64,000 nucleotides of DNA from Streptomyces sp. NBC_00425 (GCF_036030735.1 NZ_CP107928.1:9741311-9805310), one strand, 5' to 3'; shown: positions 29,182-37,351, numbered from the stretch's first letter. Program-made: numbers and translations. The notes: generated by a model from the sequence alone, not told the origin.

Positions 29182-30384
29182 ATGACAAAGCGTTACTCAC
29201 TCCGCTTCTATCTCGCTGGAGCAGTGGCAGCTCGTGCGGGGGACGAGATGTCGGGACCGTCGCTGATGCTGGCAGCATTCGCCCTGGCCGGATCGGCCGT
29301 CGACGCGTCGTCGCTGCTCGCGGGCATCACGATCTCTGCTGCGGTGGGTGGGCCGGTGCTCGGAGCGCTCCTTGACAGAGCCGGACGGCCGGGACGCCTG
29401 CTGACCGGGGCCCTCGTCCTGTATGCGGCGGGGCTGGGGATGATTCTCGCGGGACTGGGCCGCTTGCCGTTCGGTGTCACCATCGTGATCGCTGTGGTGG
29501 CGGGGCTGCTGGGGCCGGCCCTGTCGGGCGGATGGACGGCCCAGCTGCCCCGTGTGGTGCTGGGCGACCGCCTGCCCCGGGCAAACGCGCTCGATGCCAT
29601 GACGTTCAGCGTGGCGAGTCTGGCCGGTCCGGCTCTCGCAGGGGGCGTTGCGGAGACGCTGGGGGCCTCGACGGCCGTGGTGGTCTCCGCGGTGCTCATC
29701 GGCTTGGCGCTGCCCGCTGCCTGGATGCTGCCCGCCCGTTCCGGCCGGACGCAGGGTGCTCAGGCAAGCTCAGTGGTCAGTGATCTCGCTGCTGGTCTGC
29801 GAGTCGTCGTCGGGAGACCGTCATTGGCCCGAGCGACCCTCACCTCGGTCCTCTCGTGCTTTGCTCAGGGCATGCTGGCGGCCTGTATTCCGCTCCTGGG
29901 CGAGCGCGTCCTGGGCGGAGCCGGCCGCGGCGCGGTGCTGCTCTCCTGCACGGCGATCTCCGCGATGATGGCCAACGCCGTACTCGCGCGGTTTCCACGT
30001 GTGGTCGCCCCCGACACGGTTATCTGGGTCAGTGCCCTTGTCCAGGCTGCCGCGTTGTCCTTGGCCATATGGGGTCAACCAGCCGTGCTCATCGTGGCCG
30101 TACTCATCGCCGGGATCGGTGAGGGACCTCAATTGGCTGCCTTGTTCGCAGTCCGCCACCGGGAGGCCCCTGAACGACTGCGCGGGCAGATATTCACCAC
30201 CGGCGCCAGCTTGAAGATCACCGGATTCGCCCTGGGGGCGGCGGTTGCCGGACCGGTCGCGACCCGGTCCCTTCCAGGCACCTTGGCGCTCGCAGCGAGC
30301 GTGGCAGTCCTCGCCGCACTGGGATTCTTCGCTGTCCCGTCGGCATCTGCCACCCCGTCCGAGGACCGTGCGAGATCGGATTGA
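29182..30384 (+). CDS. MFS exporter carried by the mobile element
   Basis: 400 residues with about 12 hydrophobic segments and the motif GALLDRAGRPGRLL after the second helix, as in drug-efflux MFS proteins. ATG 29182 (MTKRYSLRF) was preferred to an upstream TTG at 29155; neither has a good Shine-Dalgarno, so translation may be leaderless. Its codon use is less extreme in GC than the biosynthetic genes. It is the most plausible selectable cargo of the element. Substrate unknown. Its TGA is immediately followed by the end of the convergent transposase gene. Confidence 0.82.
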   Translation: MTKRYSLRFYLAGAVAARAGDEMSGPSLMLAAFALAGSAVDASSLLAGITISAAVGGPVLGALLDRAGRPGRLLTGALVLYAAGLGMILAGLGRLPFGVTIVIAVVAGLLGPALSGGWTAQLPRVVLGDRLPRANALDAMTFSVASLAGPALAGGVAETLGASTAVVVSAVLIGLALPAAWMLPARSGRTQGAQASSVVSDLAAGLRVVVGRPSLARATLTSVLSCFAQGMLAACIPLLGERVLGGAGRGAVLLSCTAISAMMANAVLARFPRVVAPDTVIWVSALVQAAALSLAIWGQPAVLIVAVLIAGIGEGPQLAALFAVRHREAPERLRGQIFTTGASLKITGFALGAAVAGPVATRSLPGTLALAASVAVLAALGFFAVPSASATPSEDRARSD

Positions 30385-31248
30385 TCAGGCGCGGGCTGCC
30401 GGAGGCTTCTTGGTCCACTGGCTGGTGCGGGGGCTCTTTCGGGTGAGGCGCCGGGTCATCATGGTGATGAGTGCCCAGTTCAGGTGGGCTTCGGAGTGCT
30501 GGGGAAGGCGTTCGTAGTCGCGCGCGTTGCGGCGGGCGTTCATGCACCAGCCGATCGTGCGCTCGACTTTCCAGCGGCGGGGCAGGACGACGAAGCCCTT
30601 GGCCCCTTTGGGCCGGGAGACGATGCGGAGGCTGAGCCAGAGGCGTTCGCGGGCCCAGCCCACAAGTTCACCGGCGTAGCCGCGGTCGGCCCAGACCTGG
30701 GTGATCTGCGGCTGAGTGAGGCGCAAGCGCCAGAACACGTCGCGGGCGGCGTCGCGGTCCTGGATATCGGCGGGCGTCACCGTGATCATCACGGGCAGGC
30801 CGAGGGTGTCCACGGTGATATGTCGCTTGCGGCCGTTGATCTTCTTCGCGGCGTCGTAGCCACGGCTGTTCCTGCCAACGGTGGAGGCGCCCTTGACCGA
30901 CTGGGAGTCGACGATCAGCGTGACCGGGTGCGGGCAGCGGCCCTTGCCGGTACGAATTCGGCGGCGGAGCTGGTCACGGATGTAAGTGACGACCCCGGCC
31001 CGGTTCCACCGCCAGAAAAACCCGTAAACCGTCTCCCACGGAGGGAAATCCGCAGGCAGGGCCCGCCACTTCGCGCCGTTGTCGACGATGTAGCGGATGC
31101 CGTCGACGATCTCCCGCCGGGGCCACTTCTCCGGATGCCCGCCGGTCTTGGTCTGGCAGGCCGGGACGGGCAGCAGGGGTTCCAGCAGTGCCCATTCGGC
31201 GACGGAGGTGTCGGACGGGTAGCGGCGGCGACGGGGGACAGCGGGCAT
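30385..31248 (-). CDS. IS5-family DDE transposase
   Basis: 287 residues. The N-terminal DUF4096-like region (AEWALLEPLLPVPA, GGHPEKWPRREIVDGIRYIV, NGAKWRALP) precedes a DDE domain with acidic residues in LIVDSQSVKG, VWADRGYAGE and WKVERTIGW, the last within the R-x3-E signature of IS5. It appears full length. ATG 31248 was chosen; the frame stays open to 31305, overlapping the upstream gene. It should catalyse cut-and-paste movement of the surrounding element by acting on the terminal repeats. Confidence 0.9.
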   Translation of the reverse strand: MPAVPRRRRYPSDTSVAEWALLEPLLPVPACQTKTGGHPEKWPRREIVDGIRYIVDNGAKWRALPADFPPWETVYGFFWRWNRAGVVTYIRDQLRRRIRTGKGRCPHPVTLIVDSQSVKGASTVGRNSRGYDAAKKINGRKRHITVDTLGLPVMITVTPADIQDRDAARDVFWRLRLTQPQITQVWADRGYAGELVGWARERLWLSLRIVSRPKGAKGFVVLPRRWKVERTIGWCMNARRNARDYERLPQHSEAHLNWALITMMTRRLTRKSPRTSQWTKKPPAARA

Positions 31249-31285
31249 GGAGGGCTCAGCAGGGGTGATCGGCGGTGGGCAGAGG

Positions 31286-31699
31286 CTATTTGGAGAGCTG
31301 GGCAAGAGTGGCGCGGACGCCGGTGAGTTGGGCGGTGGCGAGCTGGGCCCATTCGTCGTCGGGGTAGCGGGCCAGGTGCGGATCGAGCGTGCCCGTGATC
31401 ACCCGGGTGAGGCGGCCGAGGATCTGCCGGAATTGCCGCTTGTCGTACTCGATCCAGTCCGCGGGGTCGTCGGAGAACATGAACCCGTCGCGGCGTGTCC
31501 ATGTGATCGGCGTCAGGTTCTCCGCGGCGACGACGTCGCGGACGTGCCGGATGCCGCGGCCGATCTGCGAGCGGGTCAGGCGGGTGGCGGCCATGAGCTG
31601 GTAGGTGTGCAGGCCGGCGGGGCGTGCTTCCATCAGGGCGACGCGGACCAGGTCGCCGTAGTGCTCGGACAGCGGCCGGGCCTCCCGGCGTCGCGGCAT
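31286..31699 (-). CDS. Small winged-helix-like protein (resembles RacP-annotated proteins)
   Basis: 137 residues. The N-terminal half (YGDLVRVALMEARPAGLHTY, then LTRSQIGRGIRHVRD) looks like a winged helix that reads a condition and scores DNA; the C-terminal half is acidic and helical. Similar proteins called RacP occur on Streptomyces plasmids and integrative elements, which is from memory and not verified. It is downstream of, and nearly contiguous with, the 336-residue gene, forming one leftward transcript that continues into the transposase. Confidence 0.6.
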   Translation of the reverse strand: MPRRREARPLSEHYGDLVRVALMEARPAGLHTYQLMAATRLTRSQIGRGIRHVRDVVAAENLTPITWTRRDGFMFSDDPADWIEYDKRQFRQILGRLTRVITGTLDPHLARYPDDEWAQLATAQLTGVRATLAQLSK

Positions 31700-31702
31700 G
31701 GC

Positions 31703-32713
31703 CTACTCGCCCTTGAGCAGCTGGACCAGCTGCTCATCAAGGGTGAACTCGCCGTTGTCGAGGGCTCCTTCGAGCCAGTCCGCCGCGGCGCGGACCCGGC
31801 CGATCTGCCGGCGGACGGTCTCACGTTCGTCCTCGGTGAACTCCTGCCCCCGCAGCTGCGGGACCAGGCGGCCCAGGGTGGCTACGAAGTTGTGGCAGGA
31901 GCCGACCAGGTCGAGGTACTCGATGGTGTGCTCGATCGCGCGGACGGCCGGGGTGCGCTCCCGGATCCTGTCACGTGTCTCGTTGGAGTTGTCGAACTGG
32001 GCGCGGTTGACGAGCATCCGGGTGGTGTCGTCCCGCATCGTCTTCCGGGCGACATCCGGGCGGCGCAGCAGACTGCTGGTGACCTCCTGCGCGACGGTGT
32101 CGTCCCGGGTCAGCTCCGTGACGACCCGCACCCGTTCGGCCGGAGTGACGTGCTCGGTGACCGCCGGCCGCTTCAGCAGGTCGGTGGCGACCTGGGCGGC
32201 GACCTCGTCATCACGGGTCAGGTCGGCCACGGCCTGGACCTTCTCATCCACCGTGACCGGCCGGTCGACCCGCTGGCCGACGGCCCGCTTCGCGCCGTCC
32301 GGCGTCCACTGCCTCGCCCCCGTGCGCGGGTTGAACGGCGCGTCCTCGATCGCCGCCCACCGCTCGTCCTCGTCCACGACCGACGCGAGGATGCGATGAA
32401 CAGTGAACGACACGCCCTCCCTGCGGCGCTTGGCCGGCCACCGGTTGGCGGTGTAGCGCCAGTCCTCCACCGTCCGGCGCTCCACCCCGATGTCGTCCGC
32501 GAACATCTGCAACGACTCCGTCACGGTGAACAGGTCGTCCGTGCCGTTCGGCATCGACCCGCCCACCGCCCTCATCGGCTCAATCTCCAACGCCATGTCA
32601 CCGAGGGCAAATTGCGAGCGGGCGATCTGCGCGATCAGTTCCTTCGCCCGGGTGACGAGCTGTTCGTAACGCTGCCGGGTGACGTTCCCGATTCGGTCGG
32701 TCACGTCGGTCAT
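31703..32713 (-). CDS. ParB-like/DUF6192-type accessory protein
   Basis: 336 residues, function not established. The N-terminal ~110 residues contain TVTESLQMFADDIGVERRTVEDWR, a helix-turn-helix-like stretch reminiscent of ParB/KorB folds. The middle holds two similar repeats (PVTVDEKVQAVADLTRDDEVAAQV and a second with AERVRVVTELTRDDTVAQEV). The C-terminus is helical. Proteins of this kind sit in Streptomyces plasmid and accessory regions. ATG 32713 was chosen, with GAGGA about ten bases upstream; a GTG at 32722 is the alternative. Three bases separate its stop from the next gene. Confidence 0.65.
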   Translation of the reverse strand: MTDVTDRIGNVTRQRYEQLVTRAKELIAQIARSQFALGDMALEIEPMRAVGGSMPNGTDDLFTVTESLQMFADDIGVERRTVEDWRYTANRWPAKRRREGVSFTVHRILASVVDEDERWAAIEDAPFNPRTGARQWTPDGAKRAVGQRVDRPVTVDEKVQAVADLTRDDEVAAQVATDLLKRPAVTEHVTPAERVRVVTELTRDDTVAQEVTSSLLRRPDVARKTMRDDTTRMLVNRAQFDNSNETRDRIRERTPAVRAIEHTIEYLDLVGSCHNFVATLGRLVPQLRGQEFTEDERETVRRQIGRVRAAADWLEGALDNGEFTLDEQLVQLLKGE

Positions 32714-32916
32714 GATGACCACCGTCCTCGCCCGGGTCCGGCCCAGCCGCCACGACGGGACCGATCAAAGGGGCGCCGGCCCCGGTCACTGTCCACCGTG
32801 ACGCGCGCGCGACACGCCGGGGCAGGGCGTGAACCAGGGGCGCTCGAAGCGCTCGGCAGTCGCTCCCAACTACCTTGCAAATCCTGGGGTGTTGGAGGTG
32901 TTGGCGAGGCGTTCGG

Positions 32917-33225
32917 CTATGGCGTTTCCGTTACGCCGTTCCGTGACGCCCGCCGCTGGCGGCAGGCCCGTACCCGGCAACGGTCCGAGCAGTACACCGC
33001 CGCCTTTGACCGCTCCACTCCTACCGTCCACGACCGCCCGCAGACCGGGCACTCCGCCTGCTCTCCCCGCTGCATCGCCATGACCCGCTGGCGAGTCTGC
33101 TGAAGCCTCCGCCACCGTCGTGACCTGCACCGCCCCGAGCAGAACACCGCCTCCGCCGCCATCGTCTGCGGAAGCGGATCACCGCACTCCCGGCAATACC
33201 GCCGAGCCGTCCCGCCAACCCCCAC
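32917..33225 (-). CDS. Double zinc-knuckle protein of unknown function
   Basis: 102 residues, not recognised. Two similar modules, CRECGDPLP...FCSGRCRSR and CPVCGRSWT...YCSDRCRVR, give C-x2-C...C-x3-C pairs, each followed by an Arg-rich tail, so it likely binds two zinc ions and nucleic acid. The second half of each module resembles the CGNR protein at the other end of the same element. GTG start at 33225, 43 bases from the right terminal repeat. Its expression may come from a promoter near that end. Confidence 0.55.
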   Translation of the reverse strand: MGVGGTARRYCRECGDPLPQTMAAEAVFCSGRCRSRRWRRLQQTRQRVMAMQRGEQAECPVCGRSWTVGVERSKAAVYCSDRCRVRACRQRRASRNGVTETP

Positions 33226-33267
33226 GACTCAGATCATCCAGGCGTAGCCACCTCACGGCCAGGGATC

Positions 33268-33279
33268 AAAAACACCTAC
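33268..33279 (-). repeat. Right terminal inverted repeat of the element
   Basis: AAAAACACCTAC on the plus strand, perfect complement of 28469-28480; TCA (33280-33282) follows as the second target copy. Confidence 0.88.
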
Positions 33280-33282
33280 TCA

Positions 33283-33953
33283 ACAACAGCGTGGGAGCGG
33301 AAGGCGCCGCACCCGGCACCCGGCTGTGGAACGTCAAAGTCATCAAGGACGACGGCTCACTGCTCAACTCCGACCTCATCGCCGGACTGAACTGGCTCGT
33401 CCAGAACGCCAAGGCCCACAACATCCGGGTCGCCAACCTGAGTCTGAGGACCCCGGACAGCCTCCTGCTCCACCAGGCGATCCGCCTGGCCGACCGGGCA
33501 GGCGTCACCCTGGTGGCCGCCGCGGGCAACGACGGCACCACCGCCCCGAACTACCCGGCTGCCTACCCGGAAGCAATCAGCGTGGCCGCCACCACCGTGT
33601 TCAACCAGAAGGCCGGCTTCTCCAACCACGGAGCATCCTGGGTCGACATCGCGGCCCCCGGCGCCGGCATTCTCTCCACCCTCCCCACCCACCCCACGCC
33701 CCCGGGCGAAGACTACGGCTTCGAAGACGGCACGAGCATGGCCACGCCCTTCGTCTCCGCCGCGACAGCGCTGTGCCTGACATCCGGACACTGCCGGGGT
33801 GCCGTCGGTGACATCCGGCGGACACTCGGCCGGGACTCGCTGCCCATCGCCGGCACCGGCACCGAGTACCGCTACGGACTCGTCCAGGTCGCCTGCTACT
33901 GGCAGACCGCCCTCCGCTGCTCGCGCACGAACACCGCCGACAAGGTCTCCTGA
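33283..33953 (+). pseudogene. Secreted subtilase (S8), 3' part
   Basis: Continues the protease domain: APGTRLWNVKV, VAAAGNDGT (oxyanion Asn region) and GTSMATPFVSAA carrying the catalytic Ser (residue 376 of the restored protein). The C-terminus ends about 60 residues later, so the enzyme is a short, domain-free extracellular subtilase. There is no own start or ribosome-binding site; it is stranded from its signal peptide and Asp/His by the 4.8-kb element. Confidence 0.92.
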
Positions 33954-34524
33954 CGACGCGGTCCCGTGCCCGGCCGTGTGCCCGGGACCACGTCGGGCCG
34001 GCCGATCGGGGCCGGCGAGCGACCGGGCGAGGACTGCAGCCCCAGGCCGGCTCCTCGTCCTGTGGACGGGGACGGCGTCCTCATCCGGATACTCGCCGTC
34101 CTGCCCGTCGCAGAGGACGAACCCGTCGGCCGAACGGACGGACCAGCCCGGCGAGGGACACAAGTACGGCCGGACGACACGCAGTTGGTGTAACGGCTGT
34201 GGTGACAGCAGCGACAGGGCCGCGACAAGGAAGCCCACAACGGTCGGCGGCCCTGTGCGGTCTCACTGTGCGTGGGCGGCGCCGACCGGCCGTCCCGTCG
34301 TGAGACCAGCAGGGGGAACACCATCATGAGACCGCGGCCTGTGCCCCTGACCTGAACGGCCGCCGGCGTGGCCGACCCGCGGGCCGGCCACGCCCACGGC
34401 CCCGCAGCACGACCTTCCCCCCCCCGGTCCGGATCCCGTCCACGGCATCCCGGTACGCCACGTGAACGCGATCGCGTCGATCACCTCCCCGGCCGTGCCG
34501 TCTCAAGACATGGGTTCCTCGCCG
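33954..34524. other. Intergenic region with an IS5 transposase scrap
   Basis: 571 bp with no intact gene. A minus-strand fragment at 34441-34487 reads EVIDAIAFTWRTGMPW, an IS5-type N-terminal block (see separate entry). The rest shows no convincing coding potential. Confidence 0.5.
34441..34487 (-). pseudogene. IS5-family transposase remnant
   Basis: About 16 residues (EVIDAIAFTWRTGMPW) match the conserved block that in IS5 transposases reads EVIDAIAFKYRTGTPW. No transposase frame continues on either side. Confidence 0.5.
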
Positions 34525-35514
34525 TCAGGCTCGGCGGGCGCAGGACGTGAGGCGATCGGCGAGCGCGATGACGAGGTCGCGCAGTTCAGCGGGCCGCTCG
34601 ATGACAAACGGCCGGTCGAGTGAGGCGAGTGTCCGAGGCAACCAGTCGAGCCGCTGCGCCCGCAGCTCGACGCGCAGCCAGCGCTCGGCCGCCGCGTCCT
34701 GGCCGGCCGCGGGCTCGTGCTCCTCCAGGCTCGCGACGCCGGCGGGCAGGTGCGCGCGGATCTGCTCGACTGTCCCGTGGATCCGCAAGGTCACCTCGTG
34801 CTGGTACTCGGCCGTGGCGAACCCTGACAACACGCGCTGCGCCGGATCGGCACCCACGGGCGCTTCGAATGAGCCGGGCAGGGTCCTCGCGTCCGCGATG
34901 CGATCGAGCCGGAAGGTCCGGTCCTCGCCGACCTGGGCGTCCTTGCCCGTGACGTACCACCGGCCCGCATGGGCGACGATCCCGTACGCGTGCAGGGTGC
35001 GTTCGCTGCGCCGTCCGTCGCGGTCGGTGTAGCGGATCGAGACCGGCCGACGGTGGCGCACCGCATCGGCGACGGTGAGCAGGAGCCCGGTGCCCGGGTG
35101 ATCCAGCTCGCCGGGCTGATCCGTGAAGGCGAGAGCTTCCAGGAGGGCGTCGAGCCGGCGCGCGATGTGCTGGGGCAGCACCCGCCGGATCTTCGCCGAC
35201 GCCGTCTCGTTCGCCGTGCGCTCCGCCGTCGTCAGCCCCGCCCGGCGGCCGGCGACCAGACCGAGCAGCACGGCCAGCGCCTCGTCGTCGCTGAGCATGA
35301 GCGGAGGCAACCGGTACCCGGGAGCCAGCCGGTACCCGCCGTAGCGGCCGCGCACCGACTCCACGGGCACGTCCAGGTCGATCAGCTGGCCCACATACCG
35401 CCGCACCGTGCGCCCTTCGACGCCGAGACGGTCGGCGAGCTCGGCCACAGTCCGGGTGCCGCCCGACTGCAGCAGCTCCAGGAGCGTCAGTACGCGGCCG
35501 GTGGGTCGTGGCAT
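34525..35514 (-). CDS. HTH/WYL-domain transcriptional regulator (YafY-like)
   Basis: 329 residues. N-terminal winged helix (LLELLQSGGTRTVAELADRL, RTVRRYVGQL), then a WYL domain (HAYGIVAHAGRWYVTGKD) and a C-terminal WCX-type region. WYL regulators sense ligands, often single-stranded nucleic acid or small molecules. It is divergent from a VOC/glyoxalase gene, with a 93-bp gap between the starts, so it likely controls that gene and itself. Confidence 0.88.
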   Translation of the reverse strand: MPRPTGRVLTLLELLQSGGTRTVAELADRLGVEGRTVRRYVGQLIDLDVPVESVRGRYGGYRLAPGYRLPPLMLSDDEALAVLLGLVAGRRAGLTTAERTANETASAKIRRVLPQHIARRLDALLEALAFTDQPGELDHPGTGLLLTVADAVRHRRPVSIRYTDRDGRRSERTLHAYGIVAHAGRWYVTGKDAQVGEDRTFRLDRIADARTLPGSFEAPVGADPAQRVLSGFATAEYQHEVTLRIHGTVEQIRAHLPAGVASLEEHEPAAGQDAAAERWLRVELRAQRLDWLPRTLASLDRPFVIERPAELRDLVIALADRLTSCARRA

Positions 35515-35607
35515 GTTCGCAGCCTAACGCGAATACAGGACCGATTCTGTCCCCTATTTCTCCTAGCCTGCGACATGTACGCCCCCAGCACGGCCAAGGA
35601 GATTCCC

Positions 35608-36006
35608 ATGGACTTCGTCTCGATCCGCATCATCACCAGCGACGTCGCACGCCTCGTCGAGTTCTACGAGCGAGCCACAGGGATGCAGGCGACACGGGTC
35701 ACCGAGGACTTCGCCGAACTCAGGACCGCGGGCGCGACCCTCGCGATCGCCGGCACCCGCACGGTCCCGCTGTTCGCCCCGGGCTCTGCCCGCCCGGCGG
35801 ACAACCACAGCGTGATCACCGAGTTCCTCGTCGACGACGTGGACCGCGTTCACCAGAACCTGACCGGCTTCGTCACCGACTTCGTCAACGAGCCCACCAC
35901 GATGCCCTGGGGCAACCGCTCGCTGCTGTTGCGCGACCCCGACGGCAACCTCGTCAACTTCTTCACCCCCGTCACCCCGGCGGCCATCGAAAAGTTCGCA
36001 CGCTGA
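35608..36006 (+). CDS. VOC (glyoxalase/bleomycin-resistance fold) protein
   Basis: 132 residues with two beta-alpha-beta-beta-beta halves: RIITSDVARLVEFYERATG at the start and LLLRDPDGNLVNFFTP near the end. ATG 35608 follows AAGGAGA with a five-base spacer, so it is preferred to the ATG at 35575. Family members bind metals and modify or sequester small molecules. Linked with the divergent WYL regulator. Confidence 0.85.
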   Translation: MDFVSIRIITSDVARLVEFYERATGMQATRVTEDFAELRTAGATLAIAGTRTVPLFAPGSARPADNHSVITEFLVDDVDRVHQNLTGFVTDFVNEPTTMPWGNRSLLLRDPDGNLVNFFTPVTPAAIEKFAR

Positions 36007-36313
36007 CACCACGCACAGCCGCTCACGCGGGAGCCCCGAGACCCCAGGGCTCCCGCGGAGCCGCGGCCGCCGAGTCCAGCAGCGCCACCAGCAGAGGACA
36101 CCGCAGCGCACCGCCGGCCCCCGAAGGACGGCTGCGCCTCTGCCTGCGGGTCGACGCCGGACGTCCGATCGCACACGTCGCTGCGGAAGCAGGGTCGGTG
36201 ACCTTCGCGCCCCGGTCCGGGCTCACACTCGCCGCCCCGCCCTCTCAGGCGGAAATGACGGGGCAGGCGTTTAATCGGATGTGCGTGCGGCGCGGGGTTG
36301 TTAGGTTCGCCGT
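36007..36313. other. Intergenic region, no gene seen
   Basis: 307 bp. The open frames are overlapping shadows. The final ~30 bases (gcggggttgttaggttcgcc) are the likely promoter or leader of the next gene. Confidence 0.45.
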
Positions 36314-37045
36314 GTGCCGAAGCTGAACCAGATCATCGCAGTCGAAAAGGGCGTCAAGTCCAAGGCCCTTCAGGAGCTCACCCAGGCTCACCAGGACGTG
36401 CAGAAGCCCGCCCTGCTGGCCGGCATCTCCCGGACCTACCAGCCCAAGGACGAGGAGGGCGAGCAGCTGCCGCCCGAGTCCACGCGGGTGCAGATCAAGG
36501 CCGAGGACGCTCTGCGGGCGACCGCCGGGACGCTGACGCGGCTCTTCGACGTGACCGCGACGAAGGACTGGGCGAACCGGTCCGCGGCCGCGGACGTGGT
36601 GGTCGACGGTACGGTGCTGTTGCCCCAGGTGCCCGTCCCCTACCTGTTGTTCCTGGAGAAGCAACTCACCGACCTGCACACCTTCGTGCGCAAGCTGCCA
36701 GTGCTCGACGCCTCCGAGTCCTGGAACCTGGACCCCTCGACGGACTCGTGGAAGACGGACCCGGTGCGGACCATCCGCACGAAGAAGGTTCCGCGCAACC
36801 ACGTGAAGGCCGAGGCCACGGAGAAGCACCCGGCGCAGGTCGAGGTGTACTACGAGGACGTCCCGGTCGGTTACTGGACCACGGTGAAGTTCTCCGGCGC
36901 GCTGCCGGCCCGGCGGGTCAACGAGCTCCTCGACCGTGTTGAGAAGCTCCAGCAGTCCGTCAAGTTCGCCCGCGAGGAGGCGAACAACACCGAGGTCACC
37001 GACCAGCGGGTCGGCGACGCGGTATTCGGCTACCTGTTCCGGTAG
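36314..37045 (+). CDS. Conserved hypothetical protein upstream of permuted tRNA-like genes
   Basis: 243 residues, not recognised with certainty (I recall similar actinobacterial proteins annotated only as a domain of unknown function). No signal peptide or membrane segment. The sequence is acidic/basic mixed and helical at both ends (KALQELTQAHQDVQKPALLA; RRVNELLDRVEKLQQSVKFA), with a beta-rich middle (VPVPYLLFLEKQLTDLHTF, VEVYYEDVPVGYWTTVKFSG). GTG 36314. The stop lies in a GGCTACC...GGTAGCC hairpin, and two tRNA-like loci follow within 70-300 bases on the same strand, so it may be co-transcribed with them. Confidence 0.75.
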   Translation: MPKLNQIIAVEKGVKSKALQELTQAHQDVQKPALLAGISRTYQPKDEEGEQLPPESTRVQIKAEDALRATAGTLTRLFDVTATKDWANRSAAADVVVDGTVLLPQVPVPYLLFLEKQLTDLHTFVRKLPVLDASESWNLDPSTDSWKTDPVRTIRTKKVPRNHVKAEATEKHPAQVEVYYEDVPVGYWTTVKFSGALPARRVNELLDRVEKLQQSVKFAREEANNTEVTDQRVGDAVFGYLFR

Positions 37046-37057
37046 CCTCCACACACG

Positions 37058-37078
37058 CCCTCCGTCGCGAGCGGAGGG
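37058..37078. terminator. Hairpin between the 243-residue gene and the tRNA-like loci
   Basis: CCCTCCG (37058-37064) pairs with CGGAGGG (37072-37078) around a seven-base loop. It could end the protein transcript or act as a processing element before the tRNA-like RNA. Confidence 0.4.
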
Positions 37079-37117
37079 TGCGCGATGAGCGCAAGCTGAA
37101 ACTGATGTTGAAGCTGA

Positions 37118-37205
37118 TGAAGGGGTGTCAGTTGGGGGTTCGAATCCCTCTCCCCGCACCACGTGCGGGGGTGGCCCAAGCCTGGCAGAGGCGGCCCCGT
37201 GAAAC
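37118..37205 (+). tRNA. Candidate circularly permuted tRNA 1 (anticodon GAA-like)
   Basis: The 3' half comes first: anticodon-stem 3' strand GGGGT (37122-37126), T-stem/loop GGGGG-TTCGAAT-CCCTC (37134-37150), acceptor TCCCCGC (37151-37157), A73 and an encoded CCA. After a three-base linker CGT comes the 5' half: acceptor GCGGGGG (37165-37171), U8 G9, D-arm GCC...GGC with A14, GG and A21, anticodon stem GCCCC (37194-37198) and U33-GAA (37200-37203). Acceptor (7 of 7, one G-U) and anticodon stems (5 of 5, one G-U) pair only across the permuted halves. The GAA anticodon and A73 suggest a Phe-like RNA. Maturation would need circularisation. Confidence 0.65.
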
Positions 37206-37264
37206 TCAGATTCTCGCTCCAGTCTCAGTATTCGCCGCCGAACACCGGATCGACCGAGCGTGGG

Positions 37265-37351
37265 CGAACATCGACGGATGGGGGTTCAAGTCCCCTCGGC
37301 GCCTCTCTCGTGGCGCTGTAGTTCAAAGGCAGAACACGTCGATCTCAACAT
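37265..37351 (+). tRNA. Candidate circularly permuted tRNA 2 (anticodon CUC-like)
   Basis: 3' half: anticodon-stem strand CGACG (37272-37276), variable GAT, T-arm GGGGG-TTCAAGT-CCCCT (37280-37296), acceptor CGGCGCC (37297-37303). Linker TCTCTCGT, no CCA. 5' half: acceptor GGCGCTG (37312-37318), U8 A9, D-arm GTTC-AAAGGCA-GAAC with A14, GG and A21, anticodon stem CGTCG (37337-37341), then ATCTCAA with U33 and CTC at 34-36. Acceptor pairs 7 of 7 (one G-U) and anticodon stem 5 of 5 across halves. The sequence AACAT flanks both break points. A linear reading gives no acceptor pairing. The three-base variable region is unusually short. Confidence 0.62.

Larger units (their letters stand above)
28469..33279. 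mobile_element. 4811-bp cargo-carrying IS5-type element
   Basis: Bounded by perfect 12-bp terminal inverted repeats, GTAGGTGTTTTT at 28469-28480 and its complement at 33268-33279, extending to 16 of 18 matches. A 3-bp duplication (TCA) flanks it. Contents from left: CGNR zinc-finger gene (-), MFS exporter (+), DDE transposase (-), two plasmid-like genes (-), and a double zinc-knuckle gene (-). The exporter and transposase stop codons abut, leaving no room for separate IS ends, so the transposase seems to belong to the whole unit. I could not identify it as a named element. Confidence 0.85.

Noticed and set aside
37090..37122. Box C/D-like TGATG and CTGA motifs upstream of the tRNA-like locus
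   Set aside because: Box C/D guides are archaeal/eukaryotic; these short motifs overlap the anticodon-side repeats and are likely chance.
37165..37303. Normal linear tRNA with a long insert from 37165 to 37303
   Set aside because: The two acceptor strands in that order (GCGGGGG and CGGCGCC) do not pair, whereas the permuted partners pair fully.
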